Below, piece by piece: positions 35,202-44,278 of a DNA stretch of 64,000 nt. The translations under genes were made by a program, and so were the position numbers. Source of the stretch: Anaerolineales bacterium HSG25 (GTDB lineage: Bacteria; Chloroflexota; Anaerolineae; 4572-78; J111); the NCBI GenBank assembly GCA_030377865.1, contig JAUCGA010000001.1:84047-148046 (forward strand), given 5' to 3'. The notes under the pieces are model-generated. The model did not search any database. It was given only the letters and a program-made list of their open reading frames with translations, and had not been told where the DNA came from. The first letter of the stretch is position 1, and each line of letters opens with the position of its first letter.

Positions 35202-37127
35202 TCAGGCTCCCAACCTAACCTCTACTTCGGTCAAACTGTCAGGTGAACCAACCACCATGATGTGATCCCCCCATTCAAGGCGAGTATATCCATGCGAGAC
35301 GAGGCGGCTCCCTTTCCGAGAGATAGAGAGAATTAGTATATCGTGAGGAAAGTGAATGTCACGAATCGCAACCCCATGCATGTCTCGGTTACACATCTCG
35401 ATTTCCATAAACCGTTCATCGGGATCCATGCCCAAAAGCAGAGATGCAGCGAAGGGGGAACGGACAAACTGGTCGAGCAAACTGACCATAGCAGTTCCCG
35501 GTTCGACCACAATCGCGCCTAGTTCGTGGAACTTTTCAAAATTGATGCGACTCTCCAAGAGAACGATTACATTTTTCACCCCAAAATGTTCATAAACAAG
35601 TTCGCAAATTGCATAATTTTCTTCATCGGAAAACAAAAGAACCACACATTCTATTTGGGTCATGTTTAGACGACGAAGTGAATCAATGGTGATTTCTGAG
35701 AGTAGCTCAATCTGGGGCGATTCTTCGGTTATGTTCTGCTTGGTTTCGGGATTACAAGTGACCAGCGTGACATTCCATTGATGGCTTTCGAGTTGTCGGG
35801 CCAACGCGAGCGACTGCCCTTCTATCCCAAAAATAATGGCATCCTGAACACCATCAAATTCATGCCCTTCGGCACGAGTGTGAGCTTCACCAACTCGATT
35901 GATGGTCCACTTAAGAATGGGTGGGCCGACAATCTGGCTGAGGACAATAACCCCGATGGAAAGGGTCGCCAGTTCTGGCCCCCAACTGCTGAACTCGACC
36001 CCAATCTCCTTGGCCAACCCAATACTGACCCCTGCCTGAGTGATAAAACCGAAGCCGAGCAAAACATTTCTGGAACCGTAATCTCGGGCGATTATAATCC
36101 CCGCAAAGCTTCCAATTAATATGCCAACCAGTCGTACCACAAATAGGAACAGGATGATTCCCCAACCCTGTTGGATGACATCGAGTTCGAGTTCGATGCC
36201 AACGAGGGTGAAGAATAACAGGAATATCGCGGGCGACATCTCTTCAAGGGTGTGATGAAAATCGGAAGCGAAAGTGGTGAAATTGGTTACATAAAAACCA
36301 GCGATCATACAAATCAAGAGCGGTTCGGAAAAAAGCCCAACGGGGAGTGAGAACAGATAAAACTCGTGGAGTATGGTCGAGAGCAAAAAAACACTCAAAC
36401 CCATCAGTAAAATCAGACCTTTTTTAAGATAATCATAAGGCAAAATCATAATTACCCGAAGCAAAAACCCAATGAGAACACCCAACCCAATATCAAGTAA
36501 AATTTCAAACAGTACGAAAATGAGTAAGGTGATATCAAACTCTGCACCCTCGACCAGAACTGCGGCCACCGAAACCGAAGCGGCGAATATTATGATAACT
36601 ACGGCATCCATTAATACAGTGGCTCCGAGCATTTTGTGGGTAAATGGGCCGCGAGCACGCAGTTCCTTTATAATCGCCAACGCAGAGGAGGGTGAGCGGG
36701 CAATCATAATCGTGGCTCCAAGTAAGGCAATAGCTAAAACCTCATGTTGAGGAAGTTCTGCCATAAAAGAAACCCTGTCCTTAATCAAAAAAAAGGCCGC
36801 AATCCCAAAGGTAAGTACGGCTACGACTTGCCCGCCGATAAGAGAGATAATACTCCGAAAGTAGCCCCGAATGACATGCAGTTCTAGTTCAGCTCCGGCG
36901 GCAAAAGCGATGAAGGCCAGAGCCAATTCATCAAGGATTAAAAACTGGGGAATATTTTCGGCATGAACAAAATCGAGCAGGAACGGGCCGACAAGAATCC
37001 CGGCGAATAAAAATCCGCTGATTAAGGGCAATTTGAACCGAGAAAAAATATCTCCCAATTGCCGAGCGGCAAGAACGACAATAAATAAGGTGGTGGACAA
37101 AATAATAAATGGTCTCAAAAACTCCAT
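35202..37127 (-). CDS. Cation:proton antiporter, CPA2/Kef type, with TrkA-like regulatory domains
   Basis: 641 residues. Residues 1 to about 390 have about 12 membrane segments of the Na+/H+ exchanger fold (LPLISGFLFAGILVGPFLLD, FIAFAAGAELELHVIRGYFR, SPAIFLLFFTLVGIELELDV). A cytoplasmic RCK/TrkA_N-like part follows near 420-530 (DAIIFGIEGQSLALARQLES, VIVLLESRINFEKFHELGA), then a TrkA_C domain (GVAIRDIHFPHDILILSISR ... WGDHIMVVGSPDSLTEVE). These proteins exchange K+ or Na+ for H+ under nucleotide or ligand control. Start ATG 37127. The only ribosome binding site, GGAG, lies in the duplicated target of the family A element just upstream. Confidence 0.88.
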   Translation of the reverse strand: MEFLRPFIILSTTLFIVVLAARQLGDIFSRFKLPLISGFLFAGILVGPFLLDFVHAENIPQFLILDELALAFIAFAAGAELELHVIRGYFRSIISLIGGQVVAVLTFGIAAFFLIKDRVSFMAELPQHEVLAIALLGATIMIARSPSSALAIIKELRARGPFTHKMLGATVLMDAVVIIIFAASVSVAAVLVEGAEFDITLLIFVLFEILLDIGLGVLIGFLLRVIMILPYDYLKKGLILLMGLSVFLLSTILHEFYLFSLPVGLFSEPLLICMIAGFYVTNFTTFASDFHHTLEEMSPAIFLLFFTLVGIELELDVIQQGWGIILFLFVVRLVGILIGSFAGIIIARDYGSRNVLLGFGFITQAGVSIGLAKEIGVEFSSWGPELATLSIGVIVLSQIVGPPILKWTINRVGEAHTRAEGHEFDGVQDAIIFGIEGQSLALARQLESHQWNVTLVTCNPETKQNITEESPQIELLSEITIDSLRRLNMTQIECVVLLFSDEENYAICELVYEHFGVKNVIVLLESRINFEKFHELGAIVVEPGTAMVSLLDQFVRSPFAASLLLGMDPDERFMEIEMCNRDMHGVAIRDIHFPHDILILSISRKGSRLVSHGYTRLEWGDHIMVVGSPDSLTEVEVRLGA

Positions 37128-37142
37128 AGTTGTAATAACTCC

Positions 37143-37232
37143 GTAAAAGTTCAGTAAAGTAGCCTAGAAACCCGATTTCTTTGAGAAATCGGGTTTCTGA
37201 TACTCTTTCTGGCGAGTTCACTGAATATTTAC
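37143..37232 (+). mobile_element. MITE family A, copy 7
   Basis: 90 bp, 8-bp direct repeat ATAACTCC (37135-37142 and 37233-37240). It ends 15 bases before the antiporter start codon, separating it from its original upstream region. Confidence 0.92.
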
Positions 37233-37240
37233 ATAACTCC

Positions 37241-37518
37241 TTGGTTAAAGTATCAGGACAAACCAATGATTATACTATCTTTTTCTCTAGCTGATAAATC
37301 TCATCCTACAATGAGGTCGGCTAACCGTGATGATTTATCACTTGCACAATCCACACCTTTTTGTTAATATCCACACATTGTAATTGGCATCTGCCCTCTT
37401 AAAGCAGTTCCAAGAAAATAAATCTCCCAAATTGAGCAGAGTTTCTACCTCCCTCAGTCCCCCCTGCTAGGGGGGAAGCGGCTCCTCCCCCTAGCAGGGA
37501 GAGGCTGGGAGGGGGTAG
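37241..37518. other. Intergenic region with repeat fragments
   Basis: No gene recognised. It contains a family J-like end (CTTAAAGCAGTTCCAAGAAA near 37397) and a CCCCCTAGCAGGGAG hairpin near 37460-37500. Confidence 0.5.
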
Positions 37519-37608
37519 GTAAAAGTTCAGTAAAGTAGCCTAGAAACCCGATTTCTTTGAGAAATCGGGTTTCTGATACTCTTTCTGGCGAGTTCACTGA
37601 ATATTTAC
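37519..37608 (+). mobile_element. MITE family A, copy 8
   Basis: 90 bp, 8-bp direct repeat GGGGGTAG (37511-37518 and 37609-37616). Confidence 0.92.
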
Positions 37609-37712
37609 GGGGGTAGAGTGTCACAATGATTTTGGGGGTTTTAAATTCTGGAACTTCCTTAAGGCAGTTCCAGAAAAACAAAGTGGTTTAGGGAAGACAA
37701 AAACAGGAACAC

Positions 37713-37832
37713 AGAGATTCACGGAGACCCACAGAGGAAAAATTTGTTCACTTTTCCTCTGTGAATCTCCGTGTTCCTCTGTGTTAATTAGTTCAGGCTA
37801 AATTTTCTGTCGGGTACTAAGTGGGACAATTT
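37713..37832. repeat. CACAGAGGAA hairpin element (family F), copy 1
   Basis: A long imperfect inverted repeat (GGAACACAGAGATTCACGGA against TCTCCGTGTTCCTCTGTG), ending TTTTCTGTCGGGTAC. A close relative lies at 43432-43558. A family J-like end (TTCTTCCACATGCCTTAA) follows at about 37834. Confidence 0.75.
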
Positions 37833-37880
37833 AATTCTTCCACATGCCTTAAAGTAAAATTAAAAAGGAGATCGTTCTTT

Positions 37881-40800
37881 ATGACAATCCAAGGTAAAGA
37901 GATTTACGTTGGTAACAGTAACTATCAACACGTTGAAACAATCGTTTCAGGAAATTATGTCACCATGTTAGGTGAAGACTATTATTGCATTGGTAACTAT
38001 GACCGTATGCCCCCATTTTTTATGAGTATTATCAGTAGTTCTAATCATTGGTTGTTTATTTCTAGCACCGGCGGGTTGTCGGCTGGGCGATCTAATGCTG
38101 AATCGGCGCTGTTCCCTTATTATACGGTTGATAAAGTGACCGAGAACCATGATCAAACTGGGCCTAAAACGATTTTACGGGTAAATCGGGGCGAACGTAT
38201 CTTTCTGTGGGAACCATTTTCTGACCGATACACCGGCCTGTATCGCCTGACCCGCAACCTATATAAAAATATTTATGGCGATAAGTTGATATTTGAGGAG
38301 ATTAACCATGATCTCCAACTGACCTATCGTTATGCGTGGCGTACCAGTGACCGATTCGGGTTTGTCAAAACCAGTTGGCTGACCAACCAAGGCGAGGCGA
38401 GCGAGATTAGTCTGCTTGACGGCCTGCAAAATCTGTTGCCCTACGGAGCCAGCACCCACCTGCAACGCACCTATAGCAATCTGCTCAACGGTTACAAACG
38501 GAGCGAACTAGAATCGGAAACGGGACTCGGTATTTTTGCCCTGAGTTCGACCCTGACCGACTTAGCCGAGCCGAGCGAATCGCTCAAAGCGACAACTGTG
38601 TGGCAGGTCGGTTTTGAAGCGCCTAACTACCTGCTCTCCGCCAATCAGCTTGACCATTTCCGGCGCGGCAGTGATATTATACCCGAACAGGACGTGCGAG
38701 GTCGACGCGGGGCATATCTGATTAACGCCAACATCAGCCTACCCGCCGAGGGTGAAAAAGTGTGGAACATTGTGGGCGAGGTGGATCAGGACAGTAACAA
38801 CATTGCCAGTCTGCTCAACCTTTTGCGGAGCGACAAGGATACACTCATGTCGATGGTCGGGCAAGATATCGAACAGGCCGGGCTAGATTTGGTCAAAATC
38901 GTGGGGCGAGTGGACGGTTTACAAAGCTCTGCTGACCAGTTGACCACGGCCCATCATGTCGCCAACACCCTGTTCAACACTATGCGCGGCGGCATCTTTG
39001 CCAACCATTATCAAATCAGCAAGGCCGATTTTAGAACCTTTGTCGAGATTAGGAACTCGGCAGTGTTAAATGGGCATGATGATTTTTGGGCCAGTTTACC
39101 CGATAGCGTCGGGGTAGGCGAATTGTTAGAACGCGTCACCCAACAGAACTCTACCGATTTAGAGCGGCTTGGTTATGAATATCTGCCGTTGACCTTTAGT
39201 CGGCGACATGGTGACCCCAGCCGCCCGTGGAACCGATTCTCTATCAATGTGAAAAAACCGGATGGGACGCAACGGCTCGATTATCAAGGCAATTGGCGAG
39301 ATATTTTCCAAAATTGGGAGCCGCTGTTGTACGCCTACCCCACCTTTACCGAGAGCGTTATCTGCAAGTTTCTCAACGCCACCACTGCCGATGGGTATAA
39401 CCCCTATCGGATTACCCGCGAGGGCATTGAGTGGGAAACACCCGACCCTGACGATCCGTGGGCCAATATCGGCTACTGGAGCGACCATCAAATTATCTAT
39501 CTCGCCAAACTGTTAGAGGTATCGGCCAACTTTCATCCGGGGCAGTTAGAGACCATGCTCAATAAGCCGATTTTCTGCCATGCCAACGTCCCCTATCGCA
39601 TCAAAACCTATCAGGAAATCTTGGCTGACTCGTATAACACCATCGACTTTGAGGAGGAAAAAGATGCCCAAATTAACGAACTGGTCGAAAAAATGGGCAC
39701 TGATGGCAAACTGGTTCTGGACGATAAGGGGCAGGTTTTCCATGTGACGATGACCGAAAAACTGTTGATTTTGCTCTTGGCAAAGCTGGTCAATCTGGTG
39801 CCAGAGGGCGGTATATGGATGAACACCCAACGCCCCGAATGGAACGATGCCAACAACGCCTTGGTCGGCAAAGGGCTGTCGGTGGTGACGGTCGGGTATC
39901 TGCGCCGCTTTATCGCTTTTTGTCAGACTCTATATGGCAGTTATGAGACCAATCAGGTGACAGTAACCGTAGAGTTAAATGACCTTTTTGGTAAAATTGC
40001 CGCTATTTTTGCCGATTACCAGCCACAGTTACAGGGTTCGTTTGATGACCAGCAACGCCGCGCCATCATGACTGCCTTGGGACAAGCCGGAACCGACTAC
40101 CGTGAGAACTACTATCAGCATGGATTTTCGGGTGAAACGACTAGTTTGGACAAGACCGATTTACTGGGCTTTTTTGATGTGGCTCAACAGTATATTGAGC
40201 ATACCCTGCGCGCCAACAAACGCTCCGACAACATGTATCATGCCTATAATCTGTTACAGTTGGGCGATGATACCGCCTCGGTCGGTTACTTATACGAAAT
40301 GTTAGAGGGGCAGGTGGCCGTGCTGTCGGCGGGGCTATTATCGGGCGAGGAAACCTTGGCCTTGTTACACAGTTTGCGCCACAGCAAACTCTATCGCACC
40401 GACCAACACAGTTACATCCTTTATCCTGACCGTGATTTGGCCGGTTTCCTACATAAAAATCAGATTACAGCCGCACAAGTTGGTGATTCAGCCTTGGTTT
40501 CGGCCTTAGTCACGGCGAACGATACGAGTTTAATCAGCCGCGACGAGAATGGAGTGTATCATTTTAATGGCACTTTCCGTAATGCTGACGATGTGACGCG
40601 GGTATTGGCCGATTTGCAACAACAGGCAGATTATGCCCCGCTAATCGAGGCCGAGCGAGATGTTATGTTGGCGCTATTTGAAACGACCTTTGAGCATGAC
40701 CAGTTTACCGGACGTTCGGGTACATTTTTTGCCTTCGAGGGGCTAGGCAGTATCTACTGGCACATGGTCTCTAAGCTACTGCTGGCCGTGCAAGAGAACT

Positions 40801-41345
40801 ATCTGTGGGCCAAGGAACGGGGCGAGTCTGACGAAGTTTTGAGCCAACTATGGGAAGCCTATTACGACGTGCGCGCCGGAATCGGCTTCAACAAAACGCC
40901 AGAAGTTTATGGCGCATTTCCAACCGACCCCTACTCCCACTCGCCTGCCGAGCAGGGAGCCAAACAGCCCGGCATGACCGGACAGGTAAAAGAGGAACTG
41001 CTGACTCGCTTGGCCGAGTTAGGTCTGTTTGTGACTCAGGGTCAACTCAGTTTTAACCCGACTCTACTTCGACAAAGCGAGTTTATCGAGCAGGCAACCG
41101 AGTTTAGCTATGTTGACCTAAATGATGAAACCCAAACTATCTCGCTACCGACCAACTCGCTGGCTTTCACCTTTTGTCAAGTGCCATTCGTTTACCAGAA
41201 CGGGGCGGAGCGGGGCATGATTCTGGTCGAATATACCAATGGCGAATCAACCGAGATTAACGGACAAATCCTATCGGCAGATGTGTGTCAGCATCTTTTT
41301 GCCCGTGATGGACAGGTTCGACAGGTGACGGTTCATTTAGGATAA
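37881..41345 (+). CDS. Large protein, probable GH94/GH36-like six-hairpin glycosidase or phosphorylase relative
   Basis: 1154 residues from ATG 37881, chosen because AAAAAGGAGATC lies just upstream; the open frame extends 20 codons further without signal. No signal peptide, so cytoplasmic. The middle holds blocks I associate with proteins annotated as cellobiose phosphorylase-like: DYQGNWRDIFQNWEPLLYAY, FLNATTADGYNPYRITREGI, NIGYWSDHQIIYLAKLLEVS. A C-terminal all-helical region follows (TFFAFEGLGSIYWHMVSKLL). The N-terminal 300 residues are beta-rich, as in the beta-sandwich of glycoside phosphorylases. No catalytic acid is assigned with confidence. It is followed by a strong terminator and transcribed alone. 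No sugar transporter lies nearby. Confidence 0.6.
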   Translation: MTIQGKEIYVGNSNYQHVETIVSGNYVTMLGEDYYCIGNYDRMPPFFMSIISSSNHWLFISSTGGLSAGRSNAESALFPYYTVDKVTENHDQTGPKTILRVNRGERIFLWEPFSDRYTGLYRLTRNLYKNIYGDKLIFEEINHDLQLTYRYAWRTSDRFGFVKTSWLTNQGEASEISLLDGLQNLLPYGASTHLQRTYSNLLNGYKRSELESETGLGIFALSSTLTDLAEPSESLKATTVWQVGFEAPNYLLSANQLDHFRRGSDIIPEQDVRGRRGAYLINANISLPAEGEKVWNIVGEVDQDSNNIASLLNLLRSDKDTLMSMVGQDIEQAGLDLVKIVGRVDGLQSSADQLTTAHHVANTLFNTMRGGIFANHYQISKADFRTFVEIRNSAVLNGHDDFWASLPDSVGVGELLERVTQQNSTDLERLGYEYLPLTFSRRHGDPSRPWNRFSINVKKPDGTQRLDYQGNWRDIFQNWEPLLYAYPTFTESVICKFLNATTADGYNPYRITREGIEWETPDPDDPWANIGYWSDHQIIYLAKLLEVSANFHPGQLETMLNKPIFCHANVPYRIKTYQEILADSYNTIDFEEEKDAQINELVEKMGTDGKLVLDDKGQVFHVTMTEKLLILLLAKLVNLVPEGGIWMNTQRPEWNDANNALVGKGLSVVTVGYLRRFIAFCQTLYGSYETNQVTVTVELNDLFGKIAAIFADYQPQLQGSFDDQQRRAIMTALGQAGTDYRENYYQHGFSGETTSLDKTDLLGFFDVAQQYIEHTLRANKRSDNMYHAYNLLQLGDDTASVGYLYEMLEGQVAVLSAGLLSGEETLALLHSLRHSKLYRTDQHSYILYPDRDLAGFLHKNQITAAQVGDSALVSALVTANDTSLISRDENGVYHFNGTFRNADDVTRVLADLQQQADYAPLIEAERDVMLALFETTFEHDQFTGRSGTFFAFEGLGSIYWHMVSKLLLAVQENYLWAKERGESDEVLSQLWEAYYDVRAGIGFNKTPEVYGAFPTDPYSHSPAEQGAKQPGMTGQVKEELLTRLAELGLFVTQGQLSFNPTLLRQSEFIEQATEFSYVDLNDETQTISLPTNSLAFTFCQVPFVYQNGAERGMILVEYTNGESTEINGQILSADVCQHLFARDGQVRQVTVHLG

Positions 41346-41367
41346 ATAGTGACTTTCTAATGAAAAT

Positions 41368-41402
41368 AAAAAGAGGCCGACCAGCATGGTCAGCCTCTTT
41401 TT
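41368..41402 (+). terminator. Terminator, AGAGGC...GCCTCT family, copy 1
   Basis: AAAAAGAGGCCGACC, AGCAT loop, GGTCAGCCTCTTTTT. It lies 23 bases after the stop of the 1154-aa gene. The same hairpin recurs at 49318, 50263 and 52556. Confidence 0.9.
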
Positions 41403-41609
41403 GATTCTGTGTTTAGACGAAAAGATTCAGAAGTTTATCGTTTCTCAGCTACCATGAAGAGCATAAGGGATATGAAGAAAAGCTAAAAATCGCCTTATAA
41501 ACGAGTTTTTGTAGTGGTCAGCTTGATGTTGAAAAAGTTCATGTCACCCTGAGCGTCGACGCGTAGGAATGAGATTTTTTTAACTTGTGCATTTGACCGC
41601 TGATGACCG

Positions 41610-41686
41610 CTGATTGAAATCAGCGTCTTAAACGGAAAACCTGCTTAAGCAGGTTTTTCGTGTCAGCATAAGAATTCATTCTTATG
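41610..41686 (+). repeat. Three-palindrome repeat (family D), copy 3
   Basis: CTGATTGAAATCAG (41610-41623), AAACCTGCTTAAGCAGGTTT (41637-41656) and CATAAGAAT/ATTCTTATG (41667-41686), preceded by the GACCGCTGAT tandem. It ends 31 bases from the stop of the minus-strand gene at 41718. Confidence 0.8.
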
Positions 41687-41717
41687 TGAAAACGCGCAAC
41701 TTATTTAATCCCTATGC

Positions 41718-42155
41718 CTAAGCCCAATATGACCGTCCCTTAGCCGCCGAGAGCCACAGAATAAGCTCCGGCAGGGGAGTCTCGATCACCCAGCGCAGGT
41801 GGGCCACATCATCCCGACAGAAGTCATTTTCGGATACAAAGGCGTGATAATGGCGCAAGCAGGCATGCCGATTGAGCCGTTGTGTGACCAGTTCGTATAA
41901 TGTGGCGTAATCTTGCAACCGACCGGCTTTCTCGGCTAGTACGACAGCCAAGGCCCACTGCACCGTGGCCTGAAAATTGGCTCGGTCGGCCTCATCCAAA
42001 AAGGAGAACTGCACCGTTGAGCCATACTTAACCGGCCACAGGTCGTTATCCAACAGAGCAATAACCCGCTCGGCTTGGCGTTTGCTGGTGGCGAGATAGG
42101 TTTCATTTAAGATAAACTGATTGTCGAGCTTGAACATGGTAACATAATCAATCAT
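41718..42155 (-). CDS. Unknown protein
   Basis: 145 residues, no signal peptide. Predicted mixed fold: MFKLDNQFILNETYLATSKR near the start, a helical middle (ATVQWALAVVLAEKAGRLQD), and WVIETPLPELILWLSAAKGR near the end. I do not recognise it. Codon use is like its neighbours and the frame is clean, so it is probably real. Flanked by a family A element upstream and the family D repeat downstream. Confidence 0.6.
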   Translation of the reverse strand: MIDYVTMFKLDNQFILNETYLATSKRQAERVIALLDNDLWPVKYGSTVQFSFLDEADRANFQATVQWALAVVLAEKAGRLQDYATLYELVTQRLNRHACLRHYHAFVSENDFCRDDVAHLRWVIETPLPELILWLSAAKGRSYWA

Positions 42156-42216
42156 GATTCGGTCTCCTGTACGATGAGGTTTAACAGGTTTTTAAAACCT
42201 GTTAAACCTTTGTAAA

Positions 42217-42307
42217 GTAAAAGTTCAGTAAAACCACCCTAGAAACCCGATTTCTTTGAGAAATCGGGTTTCTGACGTTCCTTCTGGCGAGTTCACTGAA
42301 TATTTAC
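42217..42307 (+). mobile_element. MITE family A, copy 9
   Basis: 91 bp. Flanks read TTTGTAA(A/T) on both sides (7 of 8 identical). A palindrome AGGTTTAACAGGTTT with its complement lies just before it at about 42177-42210. Confidence 0.88.
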
Positions 42308-42734
42308 TTTGTAATAGCCAACAAAAAACGACCACCCCAATGTTTTGAAGTGGTCGCTGTGGTTATGTCTCGCACCACCTCCGAGGTATAGTTTTGACCT
42401 CGGAGGTGTCGTTGTATCGGAGATGTCGATTCATCCGAATCATGTTACAATAGCCAAGCTACCCGACTGTGTATTCAGTTTGGGTGGTTTACCCGCCGCT
42501 GAGTTTAAGAAACTCGGTGGCGGTGTAATTGTTGGTTGATAATAGATTGTTAAAGATTATAAAGTGGCTCTATTTTAGCCTATGACGGTTTGTTTGTCAA
42601 GGATGTTTTTCATCACTTACCGATTCGGCTATAGTAACAAGATTGTCCTAATACCTCGTAGGAGAATCTTGGGATGATTATTTCTTTCCCTCTGCCTTAA
42701 GGAACACCAAGAAAATAAATCTCTCAAAATAAAG
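42308..42734. other. Repeat-rich region without a recognised gene
   Basis: It holds the hairpin CACCTCCGAGG/CCTCGGAGGTG at about 42369-42403 and back-to-back family J-like ends near 42676-42710 (TTCTTTCCCTCTGCCTTAAG). No coding match. Confidence 0.5.
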
Positions 42735-42799
42735 AACAGGATTCGCAAGATGGCACTGATTAAAATCGAACAAATCAGTGCCATCCTGCGAATCCTGTT
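42735..42799. repeat. Long inverted repeat followed by T tract
   Basis: 27-bp arms (AACAGGATTCGCAAGATGGC and its complement, one mismatch) around an 11-base loop, then TTTTTT. It looks like a terminator, but no gene ends just before it. Confidence 0.7.
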
Positions 42800-42961
42800 T
42801 TTTATACCGACTAGCTTTAGGAGACTTTAAAAGTCGGCCTTCCATAAATTACCGTGATATACCAAAAAACAACTATAGTGGCATGTTTTTGCCAACCAGT
42901 TGACAATGTGATAAAATGGTAGTCACGCGTTTTGTGACGCTTTTCACGATACGTCATACAA

Positions 42962-43052
42962 GACTACAACGGATAATTGAAAGGAACGGATTGCTCTTCA
43001 ATTATACAAATTGATCGATATTCGTTTTGTTCCCAAATCTGTTGTGCAAAAA
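42962..43052. repeat. GACTACAACGGATAA element (family G), copy 1
   Basis: It begins GACTACAACGGATAATTG as at 59937 and has CCCAAATCTGTTGT near 43035, but the right end is altered. The region 43053-43350 beyond it has small palindromes (CCGGATATCCGG, TCAGGGGTTTCCCTGA) and no gene. Confidence 0.6.
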
Positions 43053-43351
43053 GTAACCGGATATCCGGTTCTACAAGAAGAATTGAATTATGAAACGTTT
43101 TATGCTGATGGTAGTCAGGGGTTTCCCTGAATGAATCAGGGGATTCCCTCATTGATTATGAGCTTAAGATGGGTTAAAATAGACACGGGATAATGTCAGA
43201 AAATAGGTTAAGCAATGATATTGTGAACTTTTGTGCAATGCCCTGTAGAGTGATATACTATTGTTGTAGTATCGTAGTACCGTTTATTATTTATAACAGA
43301 ATAACTAGTCAGAATGGATACAAATTTACCCTTTTGGGCAATCCTGTTATA

Positions 43352-43415
43352 CCCCAAACCCGAACCAACAGGTCGGGAATGGGAAATATTAGCTGTGGCA
43401 GGTTGATGCCTGCCG
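43352..43415. repeat. Direct repeat, first copy (second at 43932)
   Basis: About 64 bases ending in the palindrome GGCAGGTTGATGCCTGCC. The second copy at about 43932-43998 interrupts the vapC-like gene. Confidence 0.75.
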
Positions 43416-43431
43416 TTATCAACTTACTTGC

Positions 43432-43558
43432 TACCCGACAAACCGTAACACAGAGGAACACAGAGGGGCACAGAGGAAAAACAAATCACTTTTTCTCTGT
43501 GAATCTCCGTGTTCCTCTGTGATAATTAGTTTTGGCTAACTTTTCTGTCGGGTACTAA
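43432..43558. repeat. CACAGAGGAA hairpin element (family F), copy 2
   Basis: Ends TACCCGACA and TGTCGGGTA are inverted repeats. The interior is the AACACAGAGG/CCTCTGTG hairpin seen at 37713. It looks like a complete small element. Confidence 0.75.
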
Positions 43559-43594
43559 GATCAACTTAAAGTAACTTAAAGGAGATGATAGCCT

Positions 43595-43870
43595 GTGATG
43601 AAAATAACATTAGAACTTCCCGACACAATGGCAAAACGATTTCAAGAAAAAGGGGTCTCATTATCGCAGATTGTGACTGTAGTTATGAAATTTCTCAACT
43701 TTTATCTTGATACTCAACTTGTAAACGTTGAGCCTGAAAAACCAACGATTGCTCAATTGTGTGCTGAATTACGTCAAATTCAACACCAAGAGCCGATTGA
43801 GATTGAAATTCTGCCACGAGTTGACCGTCATAACCCTATGTTGGAGAGTCCAGATGCGTTTTTTGTGTGA
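43595..43870 (+). CDS. Antitoxin-like protein of a VapBC-type pair
   Basis: 91 residues from GTG 43595 or ATG 43598; AAAGGAGATG lies upstream. The start (KITLELPDTMAKRFQEKGVS) looks like a ribbon-helix-helix or similar DNA-binding antitoxin. The tail (PIEIEILPRVDRHNPM) would contact the toxin. Its 3' end overlaps the truncated PIN gene by 17 bases, the arrangement expected of a toxin-antitoxin operon. Confidence 0.7.
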   Translation: MMKITLELPDTMAKRFQEKGVSLSQIVTVVMKFLNFYLDTQLVNVEPEKPTIAQLCAELRQIQHQEPIEIEILPRVDRHNPMLESPDAFFV

Positions 43871-44033
43871 TACGAATATTATCAGCGAACTTATGAAACG
43901 CTCACTTGAACCGAATAGACAAAGCAAAAAAACACCCCAAACCCAAACCAACAGGTCGGGAATGGGAAATATTAGCTGTGGCAGGTTGATGCCTGCCATT
44001 ACACAAAAGGAACTTGAATTATGTTTAATGTAA
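43854..44033 (+). pseudogene. Truncated PIN-domain (VapC-like) toxin
   Basis: Starts MRFLCDTNIISELMKRSLEP, the N-terminus of a VapC PIN domain including the first catalytic Asp (CDTN). After about 20 residues the match stops at the direct repeat copy (43932-43998), and the frame runs into unrelated sequence. The other acidic residues of the PIN active site are absent, so it cannot be an RNase. Confidence 0.8.
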
Positions 44034-44278
44034 ATACGATCAAACTTGTAAAAATAGTAACCTTCGCCGTGAGCCTGATTCTACTGAGCATGACGGCGTT
44101 GGCAAAACAAAGGAGTATTACCATGAAAACTATCAAAGCATTAACCTTCGCTGTGACTCCGATTCTACTGAGCATGACGGCGTTGGCAAATACACCCACT
44201 GTCCATGCCCAAGAGCCACGGGCAGATTGTCTAACATTTTTATCCCATTTAATTAGCTCAAAGGAGATACTATTATGA
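44021..44278 (+). pseudogene. Remnant of a secreted protein with duplicated signal peptide
   Basis: 85 residues. The signal sequence occurs twice: FAVSLILLSMTALAKQ and FAVTPILLSMTALANT, with near-identical DNA (TTCTACTGAGCATGACGGCG in both). Only about 20 residues follow the second cleavage site (NTPTVHAQEPRAD). The stop overlaps the start of the LRR gene as ATGA (44275-44278). It may be a broken gene whose leader was duplicated, or a small exported peptide. Confidence 0.6.

Noticed and set aside
42735..42799. Terminator for an unseen gene
   Set aside because: The hairpin and T tract fit, but no gene ends upstream on the plus strand; kept only as an inverted repeat.
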